Notes under the pieces: generated by a model
Told to the model about the DNA's origin: nothing
Database searches by the model: none
What the model saw: only the letters and a program-made list of their open reading frames with translations
Source of the DNA: Patiria miniata
Taxonomy: Eukaryota > Echinodermata > Asteroidea > Valvatida > Asterinidae
Direction: 5' to 3'
Assembly: GCF_015706575.1 (NCBI RefSeq)
Contig: NW_024037063.1
Location: forward strand, 13,888,927 to 13,952,926
DNA: 64,000 bases
Shown: positions 36,038 to 48,370 of the stretch, one piece after another
Layout: each line of letters starts with the position of its first letter
Numbering within the stretch: position 1 is the first letter of the stretch
Translations under genes and position numbers: made by a program

Positions 36038-39000
36038 GTAAGTATTAACTTGGAATAGTGGTGCAACTGTTATGTAAAAGACCTACAGCCAGGAGGAACT
36101 TCGGAGGCGGGGGTACGGGTGGGAGACCCCACACCAAATTTGAGGGTAATTTATTTAGCTGCTCATTTGTAATCGTTATAAAACTGTCAGAAAAATCTTC
36201 TTTTTTTCATATTGACCTACCTGCTCATTGCGGCATTGATTGTACACCTGCCCAATTTTACTGAAAACAAAAAGTCAACATTTTTGGGTAAAAAGGACCA
36301 ACCGTCACACCAAGTAGGCAAAGAGCTTGCTCTTCTCTGATCTTCATTTGCGGTAGGCCTATATATTTGTTGTGTGCTCCTGCGTTCACGGTCTAAAAAC
36401 AACTTCGTCAAAATGTTGACTGCATGGTTTTCCTAGTTATTGAAAAAGGACAAGGAATTTAGTTAAACATGCAAAGTTTTATACTATGACGAGAACTAGT
36501 AGTTGGATTTGACTCCAATTTTAGTTATTTGCCTAACTATTTTTCAATAATGTCTGGGAAAAATCTAGTCGGATTGACTGATTGTCAGTTGCACCAGCTG
36601 ACCCTGAACGGCTAGTCAAATTTAACTGGCTTCTAGTCAAATCTGACCAATTTTTTTTAAGAGTGCAGTTTCTTCAAGTTTATAATCGTTGTATCGCCTC
36701 TATAAATGCTTCTTTCCTCCAATACACTTAAGGACGTCGATCCTTTTTTTAGCGATTATTATACCGAGTACATATTCTAAACTCCAATGTAATTATCCTC
36801 GGTAATCCTAAATTACGGTTAGAATATTTGAAGGCCAAGTTCCTTTTTGCTTCCTCCTGTGGTCTTTTTTAGATCGATTGACTTTTATTTTGTTTATGAA
36901 ATATCACAGAAAATAAGAAGGGTCGTCAGCATCGGGGCTGTCCCATTCAGCGAGTGACAAACCTAATGTTAGTCTGCATAACATGCATTTTCATATTGTA
37001 AAAGTTATATATAGACCCATTAACAAATGCCCATTTTGATAAATTGTAGTGCACTAGTGCAGCGTAAAAAAAAATTCATGCAGCATGCAGCATTACCACG
37101 CGATCGGATATAGCTATCAATAATATTTTTTCCGGCCTGAGGCTGTCCATTGAAAAAGGATGAAAATTGATAATAAGATGAAAATTGAAAACATCACTCA
37201 AAGCATTCTACCCGTTTTGCCATTCTGACGTCAATTTCCACTTGCAATAATTGTCCGACAATGCCACGTGCTTGCGTTCACATTTTGATTTATGACGTCC
37301 AAGTATTTCAGCACTTGCACAACAAAAGAACATTAGCAGATAACTGCATCAGCGTCTGTGCATGTTATGGCGAGTGACATTTCAGAGTGACAGCGAACGA
37401 AAGTTGATTCGAACATGACCAGACAGTTTGTGAAATAAATTAGTAGATCATGTTGTGCATGGCAGTGCCATGGGGAGAAATGTACAGACATCACCGATAC
37501 AAAAACAAAACTGCTTGCGAGATTGAAATGCAATAATATTGACGTTCATGTATATGAAAATACAGATATGGGTGATTTTAAGGATTACAATTTCATGCTG
37601 AAGCTGTGCACTAGATTTATATTTAGATAATGTTCGTGTGATAACAGTGTGACTGCATCAGAATTGAAAAAACCTTCCGTTTCATATCATATAATGTTTT
37701 TATTTCCAACTTTCAAAATTGCACACTGTAGGCCCGACTCGCATGAACAAAGTCGCATGAACAAATATCACATTGAAAATTTGTGTTGTTTACTGCGCCA
37801 TGTAATACAGACACTCCGATATTAACAAACAAGTGAAGTACAATAACAGAATTGATGGCCACTGAAGCGTTGTTAATAAGCTCAGCATCAATATTTTCCC
37901 TTCATTAACTCCGTATTACATTATGGTCATGTCCGTCACTCTCATTTCACACGATCGACATGGTATATCCGGCTATACACAAAACAGGCTCACTCTATCA
38001 CAATCTAGGTCTAGCTATTTCAAATCGCGGAGTGCAGCAAAGCATCGGATATATGATAAATATTTTATCATTAAATCTAGAGAATGCAAGTGGAAGAAGG
38101 TTTATGAATTATGCTCCAACGGGCTGGCAAAGATATCATGATTAGGAGTGTGCAAAGACTTCAGCCAAGGAACTTTATACGCCGGAGAGTCATCAGTGAT
38201 GAAAATCAGCCATGCATGCCCAGTAATCAATCATTTTGTCTACATCGATAGATGTAAAGATAGAGCTCTACGTGTTAGAATAGAACCTCAAATGAACCCT
38301 TCAGTTTCTATACGTGAATAAATCAGACACGGTTGTAAATAACGCAACCAAAAGCCAAAGTGTTATACAATATCAGAAAAGAATATCGCACATAAAACAG
38401 ATATAATACTTGTTATTTTGAAACCAATCATAATGTGAATGGACGTTTGAATATATATGATTTGTCCATGGGTGCAGGGCATTTGGATATCGTGCTGTTG
38501 TCTTGTTACTTGTTCTTTGCCTGTAAAGGAAGTTATAGCTCGGCTAAAAGGTTTAGCAATTTAGCAACTTTTTCGGTTTTGTGCTCGACTATACTCATGA
38601 GTAAGAGTGCGAGTTCTTTGCCACGAGTGTGAGTATGATTACGAGTACCACAGTAGTGATACTTCGTTGGTAAGTAATATATTGTATATAATTTATAGTA
38701 AATATTATATTCGATGGTTACCAGTGAAAGGTCTCTCAGCAATCCTAAGTGAGAAGAGCGGATGTATGCCTTGAGTAGCCATTTATTAGACCCACAGGCC
38801 TAATTCCTTACTGCCAAAAGCAAGATACCAGTTATCACATTACGCATTGTGAATTGGAGTCGTATAGCGCCATCTAGCTCCTAAGCTCATATATTCCTCA
38901 AGGCAACTTAGGCCGTCACGACTTATACCATTAAAAAAAGTCAATCGGATTAATTTCTGTAAGCTCATAATATCTGCGGCGGAAATATATATCGGAATAT

Positions 39001-39230
39001 GTTTGTGGTTGGGTGGGCCATAAGTTGTTGATGGTTGATCCTATAGTGACATTTTTCATTGCATTTTTTCCCACTGGAGCGCTGTAGTGATGGAAGGAGA
39101 GATGGCTCAGAGAAAGTACATTTTTGTTGAACAAAAGTGGTACAACCCAAGTCGTACAACCCAAGGCTGCCGGGTAACGTGTGAAGACGGCTTACGGCAC
39201 CGTCCGTGCGCGCACCCGGGCCGTACCGGT
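36038..39230. other. Stretch without recognised gene or element
   Basis: AT-rich, short non-conserved open frames only. A motif family TAGTC(A)AATTT(A)ACTGG / CTAGTCGGATTGACTG around 36500-36650 is weakly repetitive. Nothing else could be supported. Confidence 0.4.
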
Positions 39231-39238
39231 ACCTCGAG

Positions 39239-39305
39239 AGTAATATGCAAATTAGACGCATGCGCATCAGTGTTATGCAAATTAGACGCATGCGCATCAG
39301 TGTTA
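39239..39305 (+). promoter_or_regulatory. Duplicated octamer plus NRF1-like motif
   Basis: TATGCAAATTAGACGCATGCGCATCAGTGT occurs twice in tandem (31-bp period). Each copy holds ATGCAAAT, the POU/octamer motif, and GCATGCGCA, close to the NRF1 core. It lies beside a CG-rich segment. No adjacent gene was recognised, so promoter function is inference. Confidence 0.35.
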
Positions 39306-39464
39306 TCAAACCGGCCTTCGACAGCAAATCTGTAATATTTGAGTTGCATGCATGAATACAATATATGGCCGAGTAAACTGTCTACCATCCAACTCACCCA
39401 CACACATAAGTGTGTATTTACCTGCAATCGGGGACCCAGTGTTGTCCCTCTTTTGTTTATACGC

Positions 39465-39665
39465 GCAACGCTGAACGCGCATGCATTTGCACACAAATAC
39501 CGCGTCATGGAACGAGAACGATCCTAACTGTTCAATAGTATTTCCCATTCCCCATGGGCGAATGGGACTTTTTGATCCCCGGCGTGAATGGGAGCAATAA
39601 CGAATGTCACGTGATGCGAGTTCCACCAATCAAATGACAAGGATCTGTATGTCAGTTATATAAAA
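39465..39665. repeat. Dispersed repeat related to 58955-59335
   Basis: Reverse-complement match to 58955-59175: GCGCATGCATTTGCACACAAATACCGCG, CCATTC.CC.ATGGG.GAATGGG and AATCAAATGACAAGGATCTG. It has only one of the two terminal repeats seen at the SARS1 copy. Confidence 0.6.
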
Positions 39666-40763
39666 TATAATCATACTCGTCCTCATGGAACTATTGCCTT
39701 GTACTCGTGTACTCGTACTCGTATGGCACGGTATCTGTTGCTTTGTGTATGTGCATGAGGACATAACGTTGGCTCTGCATGTTTCCATACAAGCCTAAAA
39801 GTATAAGACTTACGTCATTTTCAAACCAGTAACACTTACAATCACAAAGAATATGACTATCTTACCACCCCCTTTAAAACATGCATTTTTAATACCTTGC
39901 ACCCCACGCGATGGGATACTTGTAGCACGGGACGAATTGGTAATGTCGATTCTCTCTGCATAATGCAAAATGAGGACTAGGCCGGCCCTGGTTCCAGGTG
40001 GATGGCTCCTTAAAGGCACGTCACCGACATAAGAGAAATAGGATACTAGTCATATCTGAAACAGGGTCACCTTTTAAGGGATGCATTTTCCATTTTAATA
40101 GAACTCTAACGTAACTGGGGCCTGCGGCAGTGAGTTAAAGTTGTTATGTTATACGGAATAAACCACTTGCTAACCGTGCATTTCGCATGCAGTGAAAGCA
40201 GACACGACGAACCCATAGGAAATGGCAAAATTAAATTTGTCGAACTGGATTCAGGTTTGGGAACGTGTTTTCAGCTGACTGCCTGTGGCGGCATACACTA
40301 AGAAAAAATAAAAATTAAAATATGGCGCATTGAATTTTTTTTTACCAAGAACATGCATGTTATAGCTTCTGATATAGTAAATCTGACATTAGTAGGAATA
40401 CTTTTAGCTTCATACATCAACATCAACGAGGTGTTTCGGGAAACAACGAGAGATATACATCGTATACGACTCTGATATCATCATTTCGTGTAGTTGTTTC
40501 ACCAGTTCTGACACGTGTACATTGCTGATAGTCTATCCGATGAAATGTATAATATAATATAGACACAAAGATGGTGATGTTATCGGCAACTTTAAATTAG
40601 TGATGGACACCGATTCCATTGGTATGGCAATTACTTCTTTCCGAGCTGCATACACAGAGTGTGCCAACAAAGAGCAACATTCAGTAAATAATTCAACAAA
40701 TAATTAAATATATATTCAACAAATAATTAAAACTACTTAATGATTTTTCTTCAATGACATTAA

Positions 40764-41150
40764 AGGGAAAATACAACATTTGCAAACATCAAAAAAAAAA
40801 ACCGCTGATCGGCCGATCAGCGTTGGAAAAAACTGGCTTTTTTCAAATACTGGCCCCAGTTGACCATCGCACTTGTTTGCAATCGATTACACACCTATGA
40901 ACGGGTACAAGCCAGCTAGACTGGTTCCCTGACCTTACAATTCCCCAATATATGTAAACTGCTCTGTTTCTTCTTAAATGGAGTCAGGGAACCAGACTAC
41001 AGGAAAATGATTGTTTTTCTTGGTTTTTATAGCATTTTCGAACCCAAAACCTCAAAAAAGTCAGTGTAACTATATTTGCTATTTATTTCCAACCCCCCAA
41101 TTCCATCCATTTCTGAAAATTACAGCAAAAGCAAATGATGTATATTCCCT
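40764..41150 (+). mobile_element. TTAA-flanked element family T1, copy 1
   Basis: TTAA (40760-40763) and TTAA (41151-41154) flank ends AGGGAAAATACAACATTTGC and GCAAATGATGTATATTCCCT, inverse with few mismatches. Inside is a perfect 20-bp palindrome, CGCTGATCGG joined to CCGATCAGCG. No ORF. Copy 2 is at 57214-57729 in opposite orientation. Confidence 0.8.
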
Positions 41151-41154
41151 TTAA

Positions 41155-41453
41155 AGCCTGACTATTTCTCAATCCACTCCTTTTTACCCCATTCCATTTG
41201 GGTGCCTAGATCCAGAAATACAATCGATGAAATGAAAGGGTGTAAATTTTACTTGGGCCACTCTCACCTGGACATGCTGAATCTGGGTTAAGCATTGAAC
41301 AGGCATTGAATAGGCACTGAAGTTGATTGCATTACAGATGAGAGTGGCCCACCAAGTAAAATGTACATCATTTCACTTAATTGATCGTATTTCAAGACCT
41401 AGGGACCCGAATGCAGTGGGGTAAAAAGGAGTGGATTGAGAAATAGTCAGGCT
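41155..41453. mobile_element. TTAA-flanked element T2, abutting T1
   Basis: Ends AGCCTGACTATTTCTCAATC and GATTGAGAAATAGTCAGGCT are perfect inverses; the arms continue through CACTCCTTTTTACCCCA. Flanked by TTAA (41151-41154, shared with T1) and TTAA (41454-41457). Arms total over 100 bp each with divergence towards the centre. Confidence 0.85.
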
Positions 41454-41484
41454 TTAATGTAATATAATAATACTAATAATCATA

Positions 41485-41830
41485 CCGGAGTTTTATACAG
41501 CGCACGTGTCTACCAACAGTTAGGTACTCAAGGCGCTGGAAATCATGTCTATTATTAAAGAAAGGTAAATTATTAAAGAAAGGTAAATAAAGTTTATGAG
41601 AAGTATGAGACCCATTATGTAGCACCTTATAAGGGTTGACAAGATGCTGCGGCGCATATTGCAGCCACTGCCAGAAACACCGGGGCAAACCCCTTCTCTT
41701 AGCGATATTTGGGTTCTTTAATGTGCATTGCACAACACACGGGACCTATACGGCTTTACGTCCCATCCGAAGGACGAAGCAATATCGGTAAAGTGCCTTG
41801 CTCAAGAGCACAAGCAGTGCGGCCGATTAT
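41485..41830 (-). repeat. SINE-related retroposon fragment
   Basis: On the plus strand it reads TACAGCGCACGTGTCTACC, TCTTTAATGTGCATTGC, GGGACCTATACGGCTTTACG, then GTGCCTTGCTCAAGAGCAC, a body module like that in SINE family S2. The tRNA end is missing. A 19-bp unit (TTATTAAAGAAAGGTAAA) is doubled at 41552-41589. Confidence 0.5.
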
Positions 41831-41919
41831 TCACTCATATTATATTCAAATTCACAGACAAATATGGTGGGAAAAAACGACTTGTTTCTCAAAGGGATAT
41901 GAACAATGCCTTCTGATTT

Positions 41920-43200
41920 AAAACCACATGGCGTCAGACCGCTTACCTTGCGGTCTGAATGAAATAAAAATGTAAGAAATTCGACGATGCGAAGTTTATG
42001 GCTCCCTCGGTTATCAAGCATTTGATTAGCCCGCCCATACGTATTCACAGTCAAATAATTGTGCAGGTACTTTTGGTAACTTGCAGCGTGTACATTACGT
42101 CTATTTGAATAAACAAACAATGCCTTTTATATATCATGTCAGGCTCACATATTACAATTATACATCTGCACAAGTTCAAACAACAAATTAAGAGCTCCAG
42201 CGTTGATTAATTCAGTTATTTCCACATGCCGTAATTGATTATATTTTATAAACTAGTTCAGAGTTTGCATGCATAGCCGCACGTGTGTGTATACTGCATT
42301 ATATTGATATTGCTTTCATCAGCACGACGTAAATCATATACCCACATTTTTATGTGACCGTGCCTGTGTAAACACTGTGCACGTATCGAGAATGAATGAA
42401 AATACAACAAAAATCCCTGGTAACTATAGGAGGCTATTTACCTCAATAATATGGCGCTTGATTGGTGAAGGACCTTTACAACGTAAGTGATGAGTTAATT
42501 TGTGCTAAGGAAATCGAGAGCGTGCTTACAGAAATTGGTGATCCTTGTTCCTAATAATCAGATTTTGTGGTCAATTGGGAGGTATGATTCCTTGTTCTAT
42601 TTTTGTCGAAACGGATGTGGAATTGAGTTGGCTGTGTGTGTACTCAGCGTTCAACGTGACAATGACAGTGATTGGTAACTTATATAAACACTATACAGCC
42701 AAATTACGTACATGTCTATGAATGAGAATTTGAAAGGTACGATGAATGTTATAGTATATGGCGGCCTTTTTGGTGGGCTGTTCGTAGTGAAGCCCGTAGC
42801 CAGCCGGCTATTGTATACATCTGTGACGGGGACTGGGGCGGGGGACACCAAAGTCCAAAAAAAAATTTAACGGTCGTGGAAATTCCAAAAGCGGTCGGGG
42901 GGGGGGGGGGTGTGACCGGAGGGACCACCACATTACACTAGGGGGCGCTGTTCATGATACAGAGGTACATCTTATTTATACTTTCATACTTTTATACTTG
43001 CATTTAAAGCGCATTCAAACAAATTATCCGTTTTTCAGTGCTATTGAATACATTCTGGTTGTTGGCGAGTTCGAAAAATATCTCAAAATCTGCATATTTT
43101 TCTCATCACGAAAAAGTAGGGGGATGATCCAAATAGCCCACCCCCGGTCAAAATGGGTGTGTTTGTGTGTGTGTGTGTGGGGGGGGGGATGCTGGAATTT
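41920..43200. other. Stretch with no recognised gene
   Basis: Simple sequence and short frames only; a G-run at 42898-42910 and a (GT)n/G-run at 43157-43188 mark its right part. Confidence 0.4.
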
Positions 43201-43204
43201 ACTA

Positions 43205-43515
43205 CCTTACGGAGACATGCACACAATAGGGAACAAAAGATTGTATACGTCTCCACAAAAACATTTCTATAAATGAATACGTCTCCACAAGAATTTCACG
43301 AAATAGATTTATGGATTTTACTCAAAAACTAGGAATTTCCAAGGTCGGTTGATCCGTCGCAAATGGAAGAGTTTTAGAAAAGGGATATTTAGTCCAAATT
43401 TCAGCCCAGGAAATTAATTCTGGTTAAAATAAGAGCATTTTGAAACTTCAATTTCAAACTCGAAAACTTTACTACCCGAGAACAAAGAAATGTCTCCACA
43501 AGAATACAAATTCCA
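43205..43515 (-). repeat. Dispersed ~300-bp repeat with GTCTCCACA motifs, copy 2
   Basis: Reverse-complement match to 15140-15440, including both end motifs and the GAAATTAATTCTGGTTAAAATAAGAGC section. Confidence 0.75.
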
Positions 43516-43947
43516 GAATGTCCGGATATATACCCCCACCCGTTAACGTCTGAGTAAGTGTAATTATCTCCTACATGACCTATCGCGAGCTCCAAACGAA
43601 TTTCTAGAAATGTAATCATAAAGTTCTGTTTGGAGAGCAGACGATGCCTAAATACAGTCAGACAGCAAGCAGTGCCACGCGAGACGTGGATGGGTCTTTC
43701 GACAGCCCCTCCCCACCTCTGATAATGCTTTCTTCCGCCGTTTTTTCCAAAAGATTTTAGGGTAGTGGTGAGGCTGTACATCTCCCCTCTGCGCAGGCCT
43801 CATTCATAACTCAAAAATTTGCTCAAATGAAAAGATGTGAGCACATAGGAACAATCAGGCAAGCGTAACTTTACAGAGTCTCATTGCATGGGGCAATGTG
43901 GTCGTGGTACACAAAGCCAATCCTCGGAAGCATAGCAAAAAACGACT

Positions 43948-43984
43948 GAGTGTGTGTGTGTGTGTGTGTGGGGGGGGGGGGGGG
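43948..43984 (+). repeat. (GT)n followed by G-run
   Basis: GTGTGTGT.. passes directly into a run of G, as also at 43157-43188. About 120 bases further a CAGTTACGCCACTG end resembles a hAT-like right terminus, but no left terminus was found. Confidence 0.7.
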
Positions 43985-44953
43985 TATCTTGCCTTCTCTA
44001 ACTTCGGAGTGCGGGCACAAAGGAGACAGGCGTCAAACGAGGGGGGGGGGGGTGTGCCTCCATCCCCCTCCCCTTAATTACGATTTCCGCTCTGCAGTTA
44101 CGCCACTGACAGTTGATATGAACAAAATCAAACGTCTATAACGTCATCACTGTTGCCCGCTCTTCTACCTTCAATCTCGTAAACAGTTTGACTTATGACT
44201 CAATTTCGTATATAATTATGAACGACGCGTGTTTGCAAACAGGTCAGTTTTCAGATCCGTCAAATATAGTGGTAATGAATTGCCGGCTCTCAACAATGTA
44301 TTAGTAATATGATTTTGTTGATGCATGCCACACATTATCTTCCCCAGAAAAACGCTTCTTAACAAAGTGTAAACGTTTCAAGGAAACTGATAGAGATCGA
44401 GACAGATTTTAAGGCCCGAGCCGTCCGATCCGCATTGTTCGCCAGACGAGAGAGGTAAAGTTTCTCGCGCGTAAACATTCTTATCAGAATCTTTTCTCGA
44501 GAGAACCTTCAAACCGTAAGGTTTAGATATTTATATTCCAAAGTTTGAAACTACATAACTACTTCAGTGCGTAATTTTGATCGCAACAAAATCAATTCAT
44601 TACCAATGTATTGGAACGGAGGTGCTGTGGGTGCTGCAGCACCCCATACTTTTTGGATTGGGGTGCTGGAATATGCTTCAGCACCCCTACTCCCGGGCAA
44701 AAATGTGTTCGAGCCAGCAGTGTTCTACGACGATGAAATTGCGCCGCTGCGCTATACATTATGCTTGCTCTAAAAATATCTCCTTCCGATTTTTTTTCGT
44801 TTTTAGCGTTGCCGCGACTAAGCGCGGCGCTTCGAGCGTCTTGTACAAACACTGTACATTTTTTAGAGGAGGTATTTTCTAAATCTTCAGGCAGTGCAGA
44901 ATCGATATTTCTCTCAAACTATCTAAAGTCATGACATGTCTATGATATTATGA

Positions 44954-45260
44954 ACTTGCGCAATATTGTGGCGCCAGTGTGGAGTTACGCCATGATGAAT
45001 GCTTGACCCAGAAGAAATGAACCTGGACCATGACAATGGTGGTGGCAAAGTTGTTAACGCTTGCAAGGAGTTGTCGGCACTTTTTTCATCGCATTTTACA
45101 ATAAGGACGACATTAGCAACTTACGCAATATTGTGGCGCAGAGTTACGCCATGATGGATGCTTGACCCAAAAGCAATAACCTCGGCCATGACAATGGTGG
45201 CAAAGTTGTTTATGCTTGCCAGGAATTGTAGGAGTTTTTTCATTCTATCTTTCAATAGGG
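44954..45260 (+). repeat. Imperfect ~165-bp tandem duplication
   Basis: ACTT(G/A)CGCAATATTGTGGCG starts at 44954 and again at 45119; both copies continue with GAGTTACGCCATGATG, GCTTGACCCA and CCATGACAATGGTGG. Upstream (44622-44690) lies a GGTGCTG..CAGCACCCC inverted stretch, and two AGAATCCAACATTTT..GGGGCCC.. segments follow at 45571 and 45940. Confidence 0.65.
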
Positions 45261-46381
45261 GCACACTGTTCATACCTTCCCCTGGTGTTTTTTTTTTCAT
45301 TTAAAAGTTCCATTGACGTTGCTAGCATTCTGTACTCAAGATTAACACCCTTTAGTCTTTTATATTTGCCATTCCCTAGCAAACAAATAACACTGCAAAT
45401 ATAACTAGAGCTACATCGTTTGTTGAGTTAGAACTATTTTATTGGCTAACTAAGTTGTGAATATTTGTATGAACAGAAATCCATCCGTCCCAGTGGAATC
45501 ATTTGTTTTAACATGAACCAAACAACTTTTTTTTCTTCAGGTTCATACTTTTTGCATCACAGTGCCTCTAGAATCCAACATTTTGCGGGGCCCAATAAGC
45601 GGGCCCCGGACCCCACGCCGTAAGGGCTCGGAAAATAAAACATAAAACATACACGAAGGAATTTACTAAATGTATATATAAGAAAGCAGCCTTGCAACAA
45701 ATAATATGTGCATACAATGCCATGCATAATCATACAATTCTCTTTCCAGAATTAAATGGGGGAAAAACGGAAATAAAAATACAGGGCTCTCGACTTTTCA
45801 GTACAGTAGAAACGTTATAAGAGTAACAGTATGTTCTAAACAAAATAATGAAATAAATTGTCCTTATCATCTCAAAAAAGCTTTTGCTAAAAAAGTCATA
45901 TGAAAGTGGCAAGGAATCGCCTCAGATTGCACCACAGAGCATCCAGAATCCAACATTTTTAGGGGCCCTTAAGCCACGCCGTAAGGGCTTTTACCGCGTT
46001 CGCATTAGAAATTCCAGCACCCCTGGCAAAACTTTGTTCCAGCGAGCTTGTATGAGCTTCCAGACAGGAATATAAATACTTTTGATGATACCATATATTT
46101 ATAATTCGTTAATTAGTTGAGTGATGTCAACTTCAAATACCAAATTTCACAATAAATTTTGTATTTTTTTCAGAACTAGGGTGAGTAATAATTGATGATT
46201 CATGACCTATATCTACCTTGAGAATGGGCTCATCATCACCCAATGTAATTAAAACTACAGTGCATCAAAGCCTTTCCATTATTTACACCGTGTTTCAGTT
46301 TCACCAGATCGATACAATACAATTTCCTAAACATGTGGCTAGGCCTGCTCGTCACACGGCAGATGATCTTGACCCCAGCTG

Positions 46382-46441
46382 TGACGTCATGATTCGGGGT
46401 CACCGAACGCCGTCAGAAACGTCATCGGTGCGGTGACGTCA
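46382..46441. promoter_or_regulatory. Two palindromic CRE-like sites
   Basis: TGACGTCA at 46382-46389 and again at 46434-46441, with an extra CGTCA half-site near 46421. Full TGACGTCA binds CREB/ATF-type factors. About 2 kb upstream of the MYND ORF; regulatory role is inference. Positions 46442-47260 beyond hold nothing recognised apart from a (GAAT)n at 46861-46876. Confidence 0.35.
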
Positions 46442-47260
46442 GCAGCCATTCCATCGCAATGGATGACAGACAATACATTCCTTTCCTCCGAGAGAGTTAT
46501 GTGTGTGTGGCAAAGCATATGCTATCATAGGCTAGTGGACATTCATCTGTCCACATTAAATATGCTAGCAATAACGGCCTTGCACTTTGTTGGTAAAAAC
46601 ACGGTCGTTGGAATAGTGGCCAATCTAGACAAAATAGCTTCAAATGCTCAATCTTTCAATAGATATGTATAAAGACTGTATGATGATCAATTGAATTTCA
46701 AGTTAACATCGCCGATTCTCTCTTTTTAATAGTTAAAACTTTTTCATTCAAATTATGAAAGTACAGTTTTTGACATTTCATACATACATAATTATATATT
46801 CACCGACACGGTTGGTATTTATCTAAAATTAAAATGACACAATGATCATACGATACTCCAATGAATGAATGAATGAATCAGGGTCTTACATGGTTGTCAG
46901 AATTTGTATTTAATAAATCTAAAAGCATTTATATTAAGAGGTAGCCTTTAACAAATAGAATGACTACGCTTAGAAGCAATATCGTGAAGAAACTATGTGG
47001 CAACGTGGCATGGTATTGCTTGTTATAATGTTCTACCCAAAGGGGCCGGAGATTCTATCTTCAAGAAATCACCGACTGTGTTTTAAGGCCATTTTAATCA
47101 TCTGTCACTTTGAAAGCAAATGAGTAAAGCCTTTCTCGAACCAATGATTATTGAATTCCCTTGACTTTAAAATGAGTGAACTTATTTTTAATTGTCAAAT
47201 AAACCCCAAAGGGAAACTGATTCCGTTTATTACATTTTGTCAAAGTTGAACAAAGAAATT

Positions 47261-47332
47261 GACCGGATCGGGGTTTGAACCTGCGACCCCCAGATTACCG
47301 TTCCGGTGCTCTACCAACTGAACCATCTAGCC
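47261..47332 (-). tRNA. tRNA-Thr(GGT)-like pseudogene or SINE head
   Basis: On the minus strand: acceptor GGCTAGA/TCCGGTC (four pairs, two wobbles, one mismatch), D arm GTTC..GAGC, anticodon stem CCGGA/TCTGG with loop ACGGTAA, so anticodon GGT, and a B box GGTTCAAACCC. The loop has C instead of the required T before the anticodon, the T stem has two mismatches, and no T-run follows. Probably not functional. Confidence 0.5.
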
Positions 47333-47776
47333 CTATTGAAAACTTATATATTTTAATTGATGAACTTTGATGCCCGTTAAGTATAACAATTAATCAAAGG
47401 ACTATACGCCAATGCTATGCATTGAACTATTTCCCCATGTTATTTCTCAGAAAGGACTGTACTTCCAAGATCGCATAGGCTATGATTCATCAGTTTTCAC
47501 GTCAGATTTTTGGGACGCCAGATTAACTCTGCCTTTTCTTTCACGCTTTTAATTAACCTGCTTCGAAACCCGGCCTCGACATGTCATGACTCAAACTATA
47601 ACAAAATGGTGGAAAGCCCGACATTCCTGCAAGTTCACGGAGTCGTCGCATACCAATGCTCTGATTTGTTTGCCGGTCTTTTGGAAGTGCTTATTCTACC
47701 AAAAGAAAATTTGGCCATAGTGTTGCCTTTATTGATTTCGTCTTATCAAAGATTTTTTTTTCTCCTTTCCATGCAG

Positions 47777-48370
47777 ATTTGACTGTGCTGCCCCGGCCCA
47801 CGGTTGCCACAACAGAGCCCAATCATCATAACCTAAGAAGTGCCATGGTGGACCAAACTTTGCTTTTACGCAACGGGCAAAACAGGATTATTAAAAGTAG
47901 GAACCACAGTCAAACCTTCAGCCAAGCGTGAAGTAGCATTGAAGGGCTTTTGAAACGGAATATAATGGGTGTCAGTGTTCCATTGTGGCTATTTTTTGTG
48001 TTAAAAATAAACTGCACGGGAAATTAGAGGTGACTCGTTGCACGGAGGCCAAAGTTTTCAAGCAGCCATTTTTGTTTCTGTGAAGTTAAAGTTCTGCGTT
48101 AATTCTGAGCACTTTTCCACACGGAGACGATCGGCTTTTGATCAACTGGATGCGGTATACCGTCCTGGATGACTCAGCACGGACTTGGATGTCGAATACC
48201 CACAGTTACCGTGTTAAAATATGCATTGGATGGCCGTGAGAAACTCCATGGTGCCGGTGGAAACGTTGGCAGGTTAACACTGAGGTGCGGCCGGCCAAGG
48301 ATGTCACTGTCGTCTCGCCACGTCCTTGCGCGAAGATACCGGAGGCGTCGAGGCGAAACGAGTTAATAAG
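47777..48370 (+). other. Probable 5' untranslated exon of the MYND gene
   Basis: A long pyrimidine tract then ATGCAG (AG at 47775-47776) makes a convincing acceptor. The sequence runs from there without a good donor into the MYND ORF. Stops, including TGA 48281-48283 in the ORF frame, keep it untranslated. Upstream exon not known. Confidence 0.35.

Noticed and set aside
48326-48370. N-terminal extension of the MYND protein starting at TTG
   Set aside because: Eukaryotic translation would use the ATG at 48371; no upstream in-frame ATG exists before the TGA at 48281.
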